This document shows, one piece after another, positions 1 to 9,491 of a stretch of 64,000 bases of DNA. The number at the start of each line of letters is the position of its first letter. Positions within the stretch are counted from its first letter, which is position 1. This DNA comes from Bradyrhizobium sp. BR 10289. GTDB taxonomy: Bacteria > Pseudomonadota > Alphaproteobacteria > Rhizobiales > Xanthobacteraceae. Under the pieces are notes generated by a model. It saw only the letters and a list, made by a program, of their open reading frames with translations, was not told the DNA's origin and did not search any database. Location of the stretch: assembly GCF_019455385.1 (NCBI RefSeq), contig NZ_JACOFR010000021.1, positions 1 to 64,000 of the forward strand, written 5' to 3'. Made by a program: the position numbers and the translations under genes.

Positions 1-702
1 CGCCCAGCCGACATCGTGGCCGAACAGCAGCGGCCCGATCAGGCACAGCAGGCCCGCGAACAGCACCACACTGCCCTTGATGTCGAGCCGTGTCCCAGCC
101 CGCCGCGGCACCGACGGCATGATGCGCCAGGCGGCCGCCGCGATAACGAGGCCGCAGGGACCATTGACGAAAAACACCGCGCGCCAGCCGCTGCCGGCAA
201 GATCGAGCGTCACGAGCAGGCCGCCGAGCAAAAATCCTGCGGCGCCCGCGAGGCCGAGCACGATGCCGTAGACGGCGAAGGCGCGGCTGCGGGTCTCGTC
301 GGTAAAGAGCAGATGCAGCGTCGCCAGCACCTGTGGCACCATCAACGCTGCGGTCGCGCCCTGCGCCAGCCGCGCGACGATCAGCTCCGCGCCGGATTGC
401 GCAAGACCGCACCACAGCGAGGTCGCGGTGAAGCCGAGCACGCCGGCGAGAAACACGTTCTTCGTGCCGTGGATGTCACCGAGGCGGCCGCCGGTCACCA
501 CCAGCGTCGCGTAAGCGATCAGATATATCGCGATGACGGATTCGATCTGCGCCGGCGTCGCCTTTAGGTCGACGGCGATGGTGGGAATGGCGACGTTGAC
601 GATGAAGGCGTCGACGCCGAACATGAATTGCGCGGCGACGACGATCGTCAGCACCCACCAGCGGCGGGTCGAATCGACTTGTTTTGTGACGGTTTGATGC
701 AT
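1..702 (-). CDS. MFS drug-efflux transporter, DHA2 type (partial)
   Basis: This is the N-terminal 234 codons of a major facilitator superfamily transporter; the C-terminal part lies beyond the window edge. The start is the ATG at 700-702, giving MHQTVTKQVD. Successive hydrophobic helices are visible, with the MFS loop motif GGRLGDIHGTK after TM2 and a GWRAVFFVNGP segment typical of the 14-helix DHA2 (EmrB/QacA-like) drug/proton antiporters in the inner membrane. It is transcribed away from sthA, with 148 bp between the two starts. The substrate cannot be read from the sequence. The family is fairly certain; the subfamily rests on the TM5-6 motif. Confidence 0.85.
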   Translation of the reverse strand, partial: MHQTVTKQVDSTRRWWVLTIVVAAQFMFGVDAFIVNVAIPTIAVDLKATPAQIESVIAIYLIAYATLVVTGGRLGDIHGTKNVFLAGVLGFTATSLWCGLAQSGAELIVARLAQGATAALMVPQVLATLHLLFTDETRSRAFAVYGIVLGLAGAAGFLLGGLLVTLDLAGSGWRAVFFVNGPCGLVIAAAAWRIMPSVPRRAGTRLDIKGSVVLFAGLLCLIGPLLFGHDVGWA

Positions 703-850
703 TTTCACGCGAGCCTTCAGCGATTTATTTGCGCGCAAGGCTGGCAGATCGGCGTCACCGGCGCGATTACCTCCGAGGTAGGACTTGCTGCCTTGGCCCG
801 ATTGCTGCATGGCAACTCCTGCTGGTTTTGCGGGCGCGGAAATCTTCCGG

Positions 851-2242
851 ATGTACGACTACGACATGGTGGTGATCGGCTCGGGCCCGTCGGGGCGCCG
901 GGCCGCGGTGCAATGTGCCAAGCTCGGCAAGGCCGTGCTGGTGGTGGAGAAGGGCCGGCGGGTCGGCGGCGTCTCGGTCCACACCGGCACCATCCCCTCG
1001 AAGACGCTGCGCGAGACCGTGCTGAACCTGTCCGGCTGGCGCGAGCGCGGTTTTTACGGCCGCTCCTACCGGGTCAAGCAGGACATCGCGGCGAGCGACC
1101 TGATGACCCGCCTCCAGAAGACGCTCGACCACGAGGTCGAGGTGCTGGAGCATCAGTTCAGCCGTAACCTGGTCCGCACCGCCAACGGCGAGGCCCGGCT
1201 GATCTCGCCGCACGAGGTCGAGATCACCAGCGCCCTCGGCGAGACCAAGGTGGTATCGGCCGCCTTCATCCTGATCGCCTGCGGCACGCGCCCGTTCCGG
1301 CCCGACTACGTGCCGTTCGACGGGACCAGCGTGCTCGACAGCGACGAGATCATCGAGCTGCCAAAACTGCCGCGCAGCTTAGCTGTGATCGGCGCCGGCG
1401 TGATCGGCGTCGAATATGCCACCATCTTCAGCGCGCTCGACGTGCCGGTCACGCTGATCGAGCCGCGGCCGACCTTTCTCGATTTCATCGACAAGGAATT
1501 GATCGACGAGTTCATGCATGAGCTGCGCGACCGCAATGTCGCGCTGCGGCTGGGGGCCAAGGTCAATTCGATCGAGAAGACCGCGCAGGGCCACATCGTC
1601 ACGCATCTCGCGGACGGCCGCCACGTCACCACGGAAATGCTGCTGTTCGCGGCGGGCCGCGTCGGCGCCACCGACCGGCTCAACCTCGAGGCCGCGGGCA
1701 TCGTCGTCGACCATCGCGGTCGCATCTCGGTCGATCCTGTCACCTTGCAGACCAGCGTGCCGCACATCTACGCCGCCGGCGACGTGATCGGCTTTCCGAG
1801 CCTCGCCTCGACCTCGATGGAGCAGGGCCGTGTCGCCGCCTGCCATGCGCTCGGCATGGAGCCCTTGGCGCCGCCGGAATTCTTTCCCTACGGCATCTAT
1901 TCGGTGCCGGAGATCTCGACCGCCGGCCTCACCGAAGAAGAGGTGCGCACGCGCGGCATTCCCTACGAGGTCGGCATCGCACGCTTCCGCGAGACCTCGC
2001 GCGGCCACATCATGGGGCTGAACAGCGGCATGATGAAGATGATCTTCTCGACCAAGACCCGCCGCCTGCTCGGCGTGCACATCCTCGGCGAAGGCGCCAC
2101 CGAGCTGATCCATATCGGCCAGGCGGTGCTGAACCTCAAAGGCACCATCGATTATTTCATCCAGAACACGTTCAACTATCCGACGCTGGCCGAGGCGTAC
2201 AAGATAGCCGGGCTCGATGCGTGGAACAGGATGACGCGGTGA
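851..2242 (+). CDS. sthA: Soluble pyridine nucleotide transhydrogenase
   Basis: This FAD flavoprotein of 463 aa most likely interconverts NADPH and NADH in the cytoplasm. The FAD dinucleotide fold is at residues 7-18 (VIGSGPSG). A second fold, VIGAGVIGVEY, near residue 178 binds the nicotinamide nucleotide, and IYAAGD marks the FAD C-terminal contact. At residues 45-51 the chain reads TGTIPSK, where dihydrolipoamide dehydrogenases carry the redox CxxxxC pair. Loss of both cysteines with this motif is the hallmark of SthA. The start at 851 (MYDYDMVVIG) fits the usual length of about 465 aa; in-frame upstream starts at 785 and 809 would add a non-conserved tail. The gene stands alone, divergent from the efflux pump. 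Confidence 0.93.
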   Translation: MYDYDMVVIGSGPSGRRAAVQCAKLGKAVLVVEKGRRVGGVSVHTGTIPSKTLRETVLNLSGWRERGFYGRSYRVKQDIAASDLMTRLQKTLDHEVEVLEHQFSRNLVRTANGEARLISPHEVEITSALGETKVVSAAFILIACGTRPFRPDYVPFDGTSVLDSDEIIELPKLPRSLAVIGAGVIGVEYATIFSALDVPVTLIEPRPTFLDFIDKELIDEFMHELRDRNVALRLGAKVNSIEKTAQGHIVTHLADGRHVTTEMLLFAAGRVGATDRLNLEAAGIVVDHRGRISVDPVTLQTSVPHIYAAGDVIGFPSLASTSMEQGRVAACHALGMEPLAPPEFFPYGIYSVPEISTAGLTEEEVRTRGIPYEVGIARFRETSRGHIMGLNSGMMKMIFSTKTRRLLGVHILGEGATELIHIGQAVLNLKGTIDYFIQNTFNYPTLAEAYKIAGLDAWNRMTR

Positions 2243-2250
2243 TTTTTTCA

Positions 2251-2276
2251 CCTCTCCCCGTAAGAACTGGGAGAGG
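2251..2276. repeat. Short inverted repeat after sthA
   Basis: CCTCTCCC and GGGAGAGG form an 8-bp stem with a 10-nt loop nine bases after the sthA stop. The T-run lies before the stem on the + strand, so this is not a canonical intrinsic terminator. The sequence matches the outer arm of the larger repeat family seen at 7314, 11007 and 57926. Confidence 0.6.
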
Positions 2277-2422
2277 GAGACGAAGCATCTCGCCTCGCAT
2301 CGTATCGTATCCTCGCATGCCTGCATTCCGCTGCGCGGGACATCGCGCGATTGCGTTCATGCCAATGGGCACGTAGCTTCATCCCCACCAACAAACAGAA
2401 AATGACAGCCGGAGAGAACGCC

Positions 2423-3658
2423 ATGGCGCGCCTGAAGTTCGGAGCTTTCCTCGCCCCGCATCACCCGATCGGGGAGCATCCGATGCTCCAGTTCCGGCGC
2501 GATCTGGATCTGGTCGAGCAGCTCGATTCGCTCGGCTATGACGAGTTCTGGTGTGGCGAGCATCATTCCTCCGGCTGGGAGATGATCGCTTCGCCCGAGA
2601 TGTTCCTGGCCGCAGCCGGCGAGCGCACCAAGCGGATCAGGCTCGGCACCGGCGTGATCTCGCTGCCCTATCATCATCCCTTCAACGTCGCCCAGCGCAT
2701 GGTGCAGCTCGACCACATGACCGGCGGCCGCGCCATCTTCGGCTCGGGTCCCGGCGCTTTGGCCTCCGACGCGCATACGCTCGGCATCGATCCGATGACA
2801 CAGCGCGACCGCCAGGACGAGGCGATCGACGTGATCCGCCGCCTGTTCAACGGCGAGCGCGTCACCGCCAAGAGCGACTGGTTCACCATGAACGACGCCG
2901 CGCTGCAGATCCTGCCGTTGCAGGAGGAGATGCCGTTCGTCGTGGCCTCGCAGATCTCGCCGTCAGGCATGACGCTCGCCGGCAAATACGGCATCGGCAT
3001 CATCTCGCTGGGCTCGATGACGACGCAGGGCCTGATGTCGCTGCAACAGCAATGGCAGTTCGCCGAGGACGCCGCGAAAAAGCACGGCACGAAGGTCAAT
3101 CGCGCCGACTGGCGCGTGCTGCTGAGCTTTCACATCGCCGAGAGCCGCGAGCAGGCGCGCCGCGAGGCCGGCGCCGGGCTGATGCGCTGGCACAACGAAT
3201 ATAATGTCGGCACGCTGCAACGGCCGGGCCTCACCGCCTTCTCCTCGCCCGATGAAGCCGTGGACAAGACCGCCTTCGTCGAGGGCGCGGCCTCCACCAT
3301 CGGCACGCCCGACGATCTCATCAAAACCATCAAGAACGTGATGGAGGTCTCCGGCGGCGTCGGCGCCGTCATCGGCTTCGTGCACGACTGGGCCAATCCG
3401 GAAGCCACGCGCCGCAGCTGGGACATGGTCGCGCGCTACGTCGTGCCTGAAATCAACGGCTATATCGACGGCCTGCGCAGGTCGCAAAAATTCGTGATCG
3501 AGAACCGCGCGATCTTCGAGCGTGCGGGGCAGGCCGTGATGGCCAAGATCATGCAGAACGAGAAGGCCGCCGAGGCGCTGAAGGTGACCGGCCCCGGCCG
3601 CGTCGCCATTCCCGCCGTCAACGCGCCGGATCTGCAGAAGGAAGCGGCGAAGCGGTAG
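2423..3658 (+). CDS. LLM-class flavin-dependent monooxygenase
   Basis: A protein of 411 aa with the bacterial luciferase-like fold, which uses reduced FMN supplied by a partner reductase to oxygenate a small organic substrate. The start MARLKFGAFL at 2423 follows GGAGAG at 2411-2416. Family signatures include LDSLGYDEFWCGEHHSSG near residue 40, the stretch TKRIRLGTGVISLPYHHP, and FGSGPGA. Its style resembles proteins annotated as limonene monooxygenase, but that substrate is not demonstrable here. A cytochrome P450 and an SDR follow within 2 kb, so all three may act on the same hydrophobic compound; that is inference. Confidence 0.85.
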   Translation: MARLKFGAFLAPHHPIGEHPMLQFRRDLDLVEQLDSLGYDEFWCGEHHSSGWEMIASPEMFLAAAGERTKRIRLGTGVISLPYHHPFNVAQRMVQLDHMTGGRAIFGSGPGALASDAHTLGIDPMTQRDRQDEAIDVIRRLFNGERVTAKSDWFTMNDAALQILPLQEEMPFVVASQISPSGMTLAGKYGIGIISLGSMTTQGLMSLQQQWQFAEDAAKKHGTKVNRADWRVLLSFHIAESREQARREAGAGLMRWHNEYNVGTLQRPGLTAFSSPDEAVDKTAFVEGAASTIGTPDDLIKTIKNVMEVSGGVGAVIGFVHDWANPEATRRSWDMVARYVVPEINGYIDGLRRSQKFVIENRAIFERAGQAVMAKIMQNEKAAEALKVTGPGRVAIPAVNAPDLQKEAAKR

Positions 3659-3799
3659 ACGTCATCGGGGCTACGCTTGTAACCACTCTCATGAGGACGT
3701 GATACCGGCCTGTGCTATGCTGACGCGATCAGCTTGCGTAGGCCGTAATAATGCCGCGGTGGCGCGATGTCTGTCGGTCGGACAACCGGAGCAATCGTC

Positions 3800-5173
3800 A
3801 TGTCGATGCAGAATGTGGCCCCTGCGCTTCCTTTCACGGCTCCAAAGCGCAATGAGCTGACGCATATCCCCGGCGACGAGGGCTGGCCGATTATCGGCAA
3901 GACCTTTCAGGTGCTCGCCGATCCCAAGGGGCATATCGAGGCGAACGGCGCCAAATGGGGGCCGGTCTATCGCACCCATATTTTCGGCGAGACCAATGTC
4001 GTGCTGCTCGGGCCCGAAGCCAACGAGCTCGTGCTGTTCGACCAGCAGAAGCTGTTTTCCTCGACGCATGGCTGGAACAAGGTGCTCGGCCTGCTGTTTC
4101 CGCGCGGACTGATGCTGCTCGATTTCGACGAGCACCGCTTGCATCGCAAGGCTCTGTCGGTCGCGTTCAAGTCAGGGCCGATGAAATCTTATCTCAGCGA
4201 TCTCGACCGCGGTATCGCCGCGCGCGTCGCGCAATGGAAGGCGAAGCCCGGCGAGATGCAGCTTTATCCGGCTATGAAGCAGCTCACGCTCGATCTTGCC
4301 GCGGCATCCTTCCTCGGCGCCGATATCGGGCCTGAGGTGGACGAGATCAACCGCGCCTTCGTCGACATGGTCGCGGCGGCCGTCGCGCCGATCCGCCGGC
4401 CGCTGCCCGGCACCCAGATGGCCGCGGGCGTCAGGGGGCGCAAACGCATCGTCGCCTATTTCCGCGAGCAGATTCCGCTCCGCCGCGGCAATCACGGCGG
4501 CGACGATCTGTTTTCGCATCTCTGCCGCGCCACCCATGAGGATGGCGCGCTGCTGTCCGAGCAGGACATCATCGACCATATGAGCTTCCTGATGATGGCG
4601 GCGCACGACACGCTGACATCCTCGCTGACCTCCTTTGTCGGCGAGCTCGCCGCCAATCCGGACTGGCAGGACAAGCTGCGTGACGAGGTCCAGGCGCTCG
4701 GCCTCGCCCCTGATGCGCCGAGCAGCTTTGACGATCTCGAGAAGATGCCGCTGTCGGAGATGGCTTTCAAGGAGGCGCTGCGGATCAAGCCGCCGGTGCC
4801 GTCGATGCCGCGCCGCGCGATGCGCGATTTCACCTTCAAGGGCTTTACGATTCCAGCCGGCACCGCGGTCGGCATCAATCCGCTCTACACCCACCACATG
4901 AAGGACGTCTGGCCCGAGCCTGATCGCTTCGATCCCTTGCGCTTCACGGAAGAGGCTCAGCGTGGCCGCCACCGCTTCGCCTGGGTGCCGTTCGGCGGCG
5001 GCGCGCATATGTGCCTCGGCCTGCACTTCGCCTATATGCAGGCGAAATGCTTCGCACGACACTTCTTGCAGAACCTCGAAGTGTCGCTGGAGCCGGGCTA
5101 CAAGCCGCAGTGGCAGATGTGGCCGATCCCGAAGCCGCGAGATGGGTTGAAGGTGCGGGTGCGGGCGGTGTAG
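3800..5173 (+). CDS. Cytochrome P450
   Basis: A soluble bacterial cytochrome P450 of about 457 aa that hydroxylates an unknown substrate with electrons from a ferredoxin or flavodoxin partner not found in this window. The heme loop FGGGAHMCLG carries the axial cysteine at about residue 405. The ExxR motif of helix K is EALR near residue 325, and the oxygen-binding I-helix reads MAAHDT near residue 268. The ATG at 3800 has a weak GGAGCA upstream; the ATG at 3767 is an alternative that adds 11 residues. It lies 141 bp after the luciferase-like monooxygenase on the same strand. Confidence 0.93.
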   Translation: MSMQNVAPALPFTAPKRNELTHIPGDEGWPIIGKTFQVLADPKGHIEANGAKWGPVYRTHIFGETNVVLLGPEANELVLFDQQKLFSSTHGWNKVLGLLFPRGLMLLDFDEHRLHRKALSVAFKSGPMKSYLSDLDRGIAARVAQWKAKPGEMQLYPAMKQLTLDLAAASFLGADIGPEVDEINRAFVDMVAAAVAPIRRPLPGTQMAAGVRGRKRIVAYFREQIPLRRGNHGGDDLFSHLCRATHEDGALLSEQDIIDHMSFLMMAAHDTLTSSLTSFVGELAANPDWQDKLRDEVQALGLAPDAPSSFDDLEKMPLSEMAFKEALRIKPPVPSMPRRAMRDFTFKGFTIPAGTAVGINPLYTHHMKDVWPEPDRFDPLRFTEEAQRGRHRFAWVPFGGGAHMCLGLHFAYMQAKCFARHFLQNLEVSLEPGYKPQWQMWPIPKPRDGLKVRVRAV

Positions 5174-5183
5174 CCACAGCATC

Positions 5184-5329
5184 TCTCGTGTCCCGGACGC
5201 GCTGCAGCGTGAAACGCTGCTGCGCAGAGCCGGGACCCAGAATCTTGAGACATTGATCGCTCCGAGAGATGGGCCCCGGCTCTGCAGCGCACCGCTGAAG
5301 AAGCGCTGCGCTGCGTCCGGGGCACGAGA
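5184..5329. repeat. Palindromic intergenic repeat, family B copy 1
   Basis: The element runs from TCTCGTGTCCCGGACGC to GCGTCCGGGGCACGAGA, so its ends are near-perfect inverted repeats, with nested GC-rich palindromes between (CGCTGCAGCG, GAGCCGGG). It fills the gap between the convergent P450 and SDR genes. A second copy lies at 60050-60190. Confidence 0.8.
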
Positions 5330-5330
5330 C

Positions 5331-6167
5331 CTATCCCCCGTCAAACGCCTTGCGCAAGGCGCTCAACCCCTGCTGCTGCTGGGTCCAGTTGCGGCCGCCG
5401 GTGACGGCGCCGTCGACGACGAGATCATGGCCGTTGACGAAAGAGGACTCGTCGCTAGCGAGGAACACCGCGGCATGCGCGATGTCGTCGGGCAGGCCGG
5501 CACGCGGGATCGGCTGCGCGGTCTTGTAGACGTCGCGCAACATGGCGGGCGTCTGCTCGGCGGCGTCGGTGGTGAGCCCGAGCGCCTTGCCGAAGATGCC
5601 GGTCGCGATCGCGCCCGGTGAGATCGAGTTGACGCGCACGTTGGACTCGCCGAGTTCCATCGCCACGCATTTTGTCAGATGGATCACCGCCGCCTTGGCC
5701 GCGCCATAAACCAGCGAGGAGGAATAGCCGGCCAAGCGCCCGGCGATGCTGCCATTGTTGATGATGCTGCCCGACCCCTGCTTCTTCATGATGGGCGCGG
5801 CGTGCTTCATGCCGAGCATGACGCTGCGCACCAGCGTCGCCATCGCCGCGTCGAAGCGCTCGACCTCGAGGCCCTCGATGCCGCCGGTCTGCGCCGGACC
5901 GCCGGCATTGTTGAACAGGCAGTCGATGCGGCCGAATTTTTCCACCGCGAGCGCGATCAGCGCCTGCATCTGCACTTCGGCAGTCACATCGGTCTGACGA
6001 AACAGGCAATTGGCCCCGAGCCGCGATGCCAGCGCCTCGCCTTCCGGTATGCGCCGCCCCGCGATCACAATTTTGGCACCTTCGGCAACGAAGACTTCTG
6101 CAGTCCGCAATCCGATGCCGCTCGTCGCGCCCGTGATCACCGCCACCTTGCCGTCCAGCCTGCCCAT
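5331..6167 (-). CDS. SDR family NAD(P)-dependent oxidoreductase
   Basis: A classical short-chain dehydrogenase/reductase of 278 aa acting on an alcohol or ketone. The cofactor motif TGATSGIG is at residues 12-19, NNAG at 86-89, and the catalytic residues are Ser140, Tyr154 and Lys158 (YGAAK). The C-terminal DLVVDGAVTGG is the usual SDR oligomer edge. The start at 6167 (MGRLDGKVAV) follows AGGGA at a good distance; the upstream in-frame start at 6212 lacks one. It converges on the P450 gene across a palindromic repeat. Substrate unknown. Confidence 0.9.
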   Translation of the reverse strand: MGRLDGKVAVITGATSGIGLRTAEVFVAEGAKIVIAGRRIPEGEALASRLGANCLFRQTDVTAEVQMQALIALAVEKFGRIDCLFNNAGGPAQTGGIEGLEVERFDAAMATLVRSVMLGMKHAAPIMKKQGSGSIINNGSIAGRLAGYSSSLVYGAAKAAVIHLTKCVAMELGESNVRVNSISPGAIATGIFGKALGLTTDAAEQTPAMLRDVYKTAQPIPRAGLPDDIAHAAVFLASDESSFVNGHDLVVDGAVTGGRNWTQQQQGLSALRKAFDGG

Positions 6168-6346
6168 GGAATGTCCCTGTTCTTGAATGATTTGACACCA
6201 AAATGCGGACACCGATCGATGGCGGCGCCGCGACGATCGGCGCCGCGACGCTCACTATTCCCGCCGGCTCCCGACAAGGCAAGCTTTGCTTGCGCTCTGG
6301 ACATGCGTAACATTCACGGCGCAGGCACGCCGCGACCGGGCTACGC

Positions 6347-7312
6347 ATGGAGAAGCTGATCGACGAATTCCGCAAGGGCTGGCAGGGCGTAGCACCGCCG
6401 TCGCTCGGCCTCAGCATCGCCTTTGCGATTGCTTGCGTGCTGGTTGCGACGCTGGCGCGCTGGGGGCTCGCCTATGTGCGACCCGACGTCTACTTCACCC
6501 CCTATTTCCCGGCCGTGTTCTTTGCCGCCGCCTTCGGAGGTTTCCGGATCGGCATCGTCACGGCGATCGCCGGCGGCGTGCTCGGCGTGGTCGTGAATTT
6601 CGGCGATGCCTTTGCCGATCGCGCCCGCTTTGCCTTGCTGGCGCTGTACTGGGCAGTCTGCGCGCTCACCATCTGGGGCGTCGAGCATTATCGCACGCTG
6701 CTGGTCGAGCAGCGGCGGATCTCGAAGCGCCTGATCGAGGAAGAAGAGTATCGCAAGCTCTTGGTCGACGAGCTCCAGCACCGGCTGAAGAACAAGCTGT
6801 CGACGGTGCACGCGGTGATTCACCAGGTGCTGCACGACCAGCCGCAGGTCTGGGCCCGGATCGATCCGCGGCTGCGCTCGCTGGCGACGACTGACGATCT
6901 GATCTCGCGGATCGACAAGGGGGGCTGCGACATCCGCGATCTCCTGATCGCGGAACTCGGGCCTTACGGCCATGTCCGCTTCACCCTCAACGGCGACCGG
7001 CTGTTCCTGCCGCCGAAGCTCGCGGTGACGCTGTCATTGATGTTTCACGAGCTTGCCACCAACGCCGGCAAATACGGCGCGTTCTCCGCACCGCGCGGAT
7101 TGTTGCAGGTGTCATGGACCGTCAGCGGCGACCGCCTGACCATCACCTGGGACGAGACCGAAGGTCCAAGCATCGACAAGGTGTCGGCGCCGGGCTTCGG
7201 CACCAAGCTGCTGAAGTCGGCACTCTCGGCCTTCGACGGCAAGACCGAGGTCTCCTATCTGGCGACCGGCCTGCATTGCATCATGCAATGCCGCGTTCCC
7301 AAGGACGGGTGA
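6347..7312 (+). CDS. Membrane sensor histidine kinase, HWE/HisKA_2 type
   Basis: A protein of 321 aa with about four transmembrane helices (residues 20-112, resembling the DUF4118/KdpD-type membrane module), a short charged coiled linker, and a compact kinase core. The phospho-acceptor is His145 in ELQHRLKNKL, followed by the ATP-site N-box HELATNAGKYGAF near residue 225 and a WDETEGP segment resembling the HWE signature. GFGTKLL is the G-box. No response regulator is adjacent, so it is an orphan; such kinases in Rhizobiales often serve general stress signalling, which is only suggestive here. The start at 6347 is the ATG giving MEKLIDEF. Confidence 0.85.
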   Translation: MEKLIDEFRKGWQGVAPPSLGLSIAFAIACVLVATLARWGLAYVRPDVYFTPYFPAVFFAAAFGGFRIGIVTAIAGGVLGVVVNFGDAFADRARFALLALYWAVCALTIWGVEHYRTLLVEQRRISKRLIEEEEYRKLLVDELQHRLKNKLSTVHAVIHQVLHDQPQVWARIDPRLRSLATTDDLISRIDKGGCDIRDLLIAELGPYGHVRFTLNGDRLFLPPKLAVTLSLMFHELATNAGKYGAFSAPRGLLQVSWTVSGDRLTITWDETEGPSIDKVSAPGFGTKLLKSALSAFDGKTEVSYLATGLHCIMQCRVPKDG

Positions 7313-7313
7313 T

Positions 7314-7470
7314 CACCTCTCCCCAGCGGGGAGAGGTCGGATTGCCCCCGGCGATGCGAAGCATCGTCCGGCGCAATCCGGGTGAGGGGCCGCAGCGATC
7401 GGTGAGACTGTAACCCCTCACCCGGATCGCATCGTTCGATGCGATCCGACCTCTCCCTACGGGAGAGGTG
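7314..7470. repeat. Palindromic intergenic repeat, family A copy 1
   Basis: The element begins CACCTCTCCCC and ends GGGAGAGGTG. Internal complementary blocks include GGATTGC with GCAATCC, and GGGTGAGG with CCTCACCC. It begins two bases after the histidine-kinase stop. The same design recurs at 11007-11128 and 57926-58056. The rest of this 404-bp gap, up to the next gene at 7717, holds only the near-CtrA word TTAA-6 nt-TTAA at 7647-7660 and no further gene that I can support. Confidence 0.85.
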
Positions 7471-7716
7471 ACGACGACGGCTCATACCAATTTCTGTCGA
7501 AGCCATCGCGCAACGCCACTCGCAACAAACGAAAGCGATCCGCGCGCGTCGTTCGAGCTTTCGCAAGCGACGTTGACGCTCTGTTAATGACGATCGTCGG
7601 CGCGCGTCGCATCGCCGCAAAGCACCCCCGTATTTCTCCGTACCGCTTAACCAAACTTAAGAGGGAACCGCGCAAGATCGCGCCCATTGCAAAGGCGCGC
7701 CGAAACAACAAGATTC

Positions 7717-9462
7717 ATGACTTCTATGAACGACAACAGATATTTCGGCGCGAGCGAAGCCGAGCTCGGATTTCTCAAGGAAATCGTTAGAATGCTGCCG
7801 GCTGGCGTGACCGTGCAGGACGCCGATGGCGAGCTTCTGCTGGTCAATGATGCCGCTGCCGCACAGCTCGGCATGGACGGCAGCCGGCCTTCGCCGGACC
7901 TGGTACCGCGCCGCGAAGCCTGCTGCCAGGCGCTGAGCGCCGGCCGGGCCGTGGTCACCGAGGAAGCGCTCCACGAGGGCGCGACGCGCCAGGTGCTGCT
8001 GACGACCCATCGTCCCGTTCGCCTTGCCGGACGCGAGCTGCTGATCTCGGCCTCCTCCGACATCACCGAGCAGAAGAATTTCGAGGACCAGCTGTTTCGC
8101 TCGGCCTATTTCGACGAGCTGACCGGCCTGCCCTCGCGGCGCGTGATCGAGCACCGCGCCAACAGCCTGCTCGCGGGGAGTCGCGGCGGCGACCGTTTCG
8201 CGCTGGCTTTCCTCGACGTCGACAATTTCAAGCACATCAACGACTATTACGGCCACGCCGTCGGCGACGCGCTGCTGGTCGAGCTGTCGAAGCGGCTCGG
8301 GCGCGATTTGCGCGAGACCGACATGCTGTCGCGCATCTCCGGCGACGAATTTTTGCTGCTGCTCTCGCCGATCCAGAGCCAGGAGGAGGTCGCCGAATTC
8401 GTGCAGTCGACGCTGGAGCGGCTGACCGCGCCGTTCTTCATCGACGGCTCGGAGCTGTTCGCCTCGACCTCGGTCGGCATCAGCCTCTATCCCGAGCACG
8501 GAAGCAGCTTCGAGACGCTGCGCCAGAACGCCGACATCGCGATGTACCGCATCAAGAATGACGGCAAGGGCATGGCCGCGTTCTTCGACGCCAGCATGGA
8601 GCGCGAGGCGCAAGCGCGGATGAAGATCGAGCAGTCGCTGCGGCTCGCGATCCTCGAAAAGCGCTTCTGCTGCGCCTTCCAGTCCAAGGTCGACATCCGC
8701 ACCCAGGCGGTGAAGGGCATCGAAGCCCTGGTGCGCCTGCGCGACGACGAAGGCGTGATCCAGGCGCCGGGCTCGTTCATCAACCTCGCCGGCGAACTCG
8801 GGCTGATCGACGAGCTCACGCATCTGGTGCTCGCCGAGATCGTCAAGTCGATCGACCTGATCAACGAGACCTTCGGCGCGGAAGCGACCATCAGCATCAA
8901 CGTCGCTGCGAAACAGGCCGGCAAGCCCGAGTTCATGCGCAACTTCGCGCGGGCACTGGAAGAGACCGGTTTTCCGCAGCGCTTCATGATCGAGGTCACG
9001 GAAGACGCCTTCGTCGCCAAGAGCCATTTCCAGTCGGAAATCCTGCCGATGTTCCGCAAGCTCGGCGTCGGCATCTCGATCGACGATTTCGGCACCGGCT
9101 ATTCCTCGCTCTCGGCGCTGGCCGACATCACCGCCGACGAGATCAAGATCGACCGCTCCTTCATCACCGACATCCATAAGCGTCCGCGCAGCCAGGGCAT
9201 CCTGCGCGCGATCGAATCCTTGAGCGAAGCGCTCGGCATGACCGTGATCGCCGAAGGTCTCGAATCCTACGAGGAGCTGGCCTACCTCCAGGCCGCAACC
9301 AAGATCCGCTACGCGCAGGGCTATTATTTCTCGCGGCCGATCTTTTTGGAGGAGCTGAAGCTGGCGACTCCAGCCTCCAGCGAATCCCGCGGCAGCGTCG
9401 CGAGCCGCCCGATGCAGCAAAACCGCCAGGGCTATTCCCGCGCGAGCGGGTATCGGCGGTAA
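7717..9462 (+). CDS. PAS-GGDEF-EAL cyclic-di-GMP protein
   Basis: A soluble protein of 581 aa with an N-terminal PAS-like sensor (about residues 15-120), a GGDEF domain and an EAL domain, so it may make or break cyclic-di-GMP. The active-site loop reads SGDEF (residue 208) rather than GGDEF, with an RETD inhibitory-site motif five residues before it. The phosphodiesterase motifs are intact: EAL at residue 336, EVTED, IDDFGTGYSS and IAEGLES. This favours a degrader or a weak bifunctional enzyme. The start is uncertain: ATG at 7717 or 7726, neither with a clear ribosome site. It precedes the liv-type operon. Confidence 0.9.
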   Translation: MTSMNDNRYFGASEAELGFLKEIVRMLPAGVTVQDADGELLLVNDAAAAQLGMDGSRPSPDLVPRREACCQALSAGRAVVTEEALHEGATRQVLLTTHRPVRLAGRELLISASSDITEQKNFEDQLFRSAYFDELTGLPSRRVIEHRANSLLAGSRGGDRFALAFLDVDNFKHINDYYGHAVGDALLVELSKRLGRDLRETDMLSRISGDEFLLLLSPIQSQEEVAEFVQSTLERLTAPFFIDGSELFASTSVGISLYPEHGSSFETLRQNADIAMYRIKNDGKGMAAFFDASMEREAQARMKIEQSLRLAILEKRFCCAFQSKVDIRTQAVKGIEALVRLRDDEGVIQAPGSFINLAGELGLIDELTHLVLAEIVKSIDLINETFGAEATISINVAAKQAGKPEFMRNFARALEETGFPQRFMIEVTEDAFVAKSHFQSEILPMFRKLGVGISIDDFGTGYSSLSALADITADEIKIDRSFITDIHKRPRSQGILRAIESLSEALGMTVIAEGLESYEELAYLQAATKIRYAQGYYFSRPIFLEELKLATPASSESRGSVASRPMQQNRQGYSRASGYRR

Positions 9463-9491
9463 GCGTCGTCCGATCATCCGACGAGCTATTC

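Noticed and set aside
2243..2280. Intrinsic terminator after sthA
   Set aside because: The T-run precedes rather than follows the stem; it fits better as a fragment of the family A repeat.
7647..7660. CtrA box before the first GGDEF-EAL gene
   Set aside because: The two TTAA halves are 6, not 7, bases apart, so it is only mentioned as a near-match.
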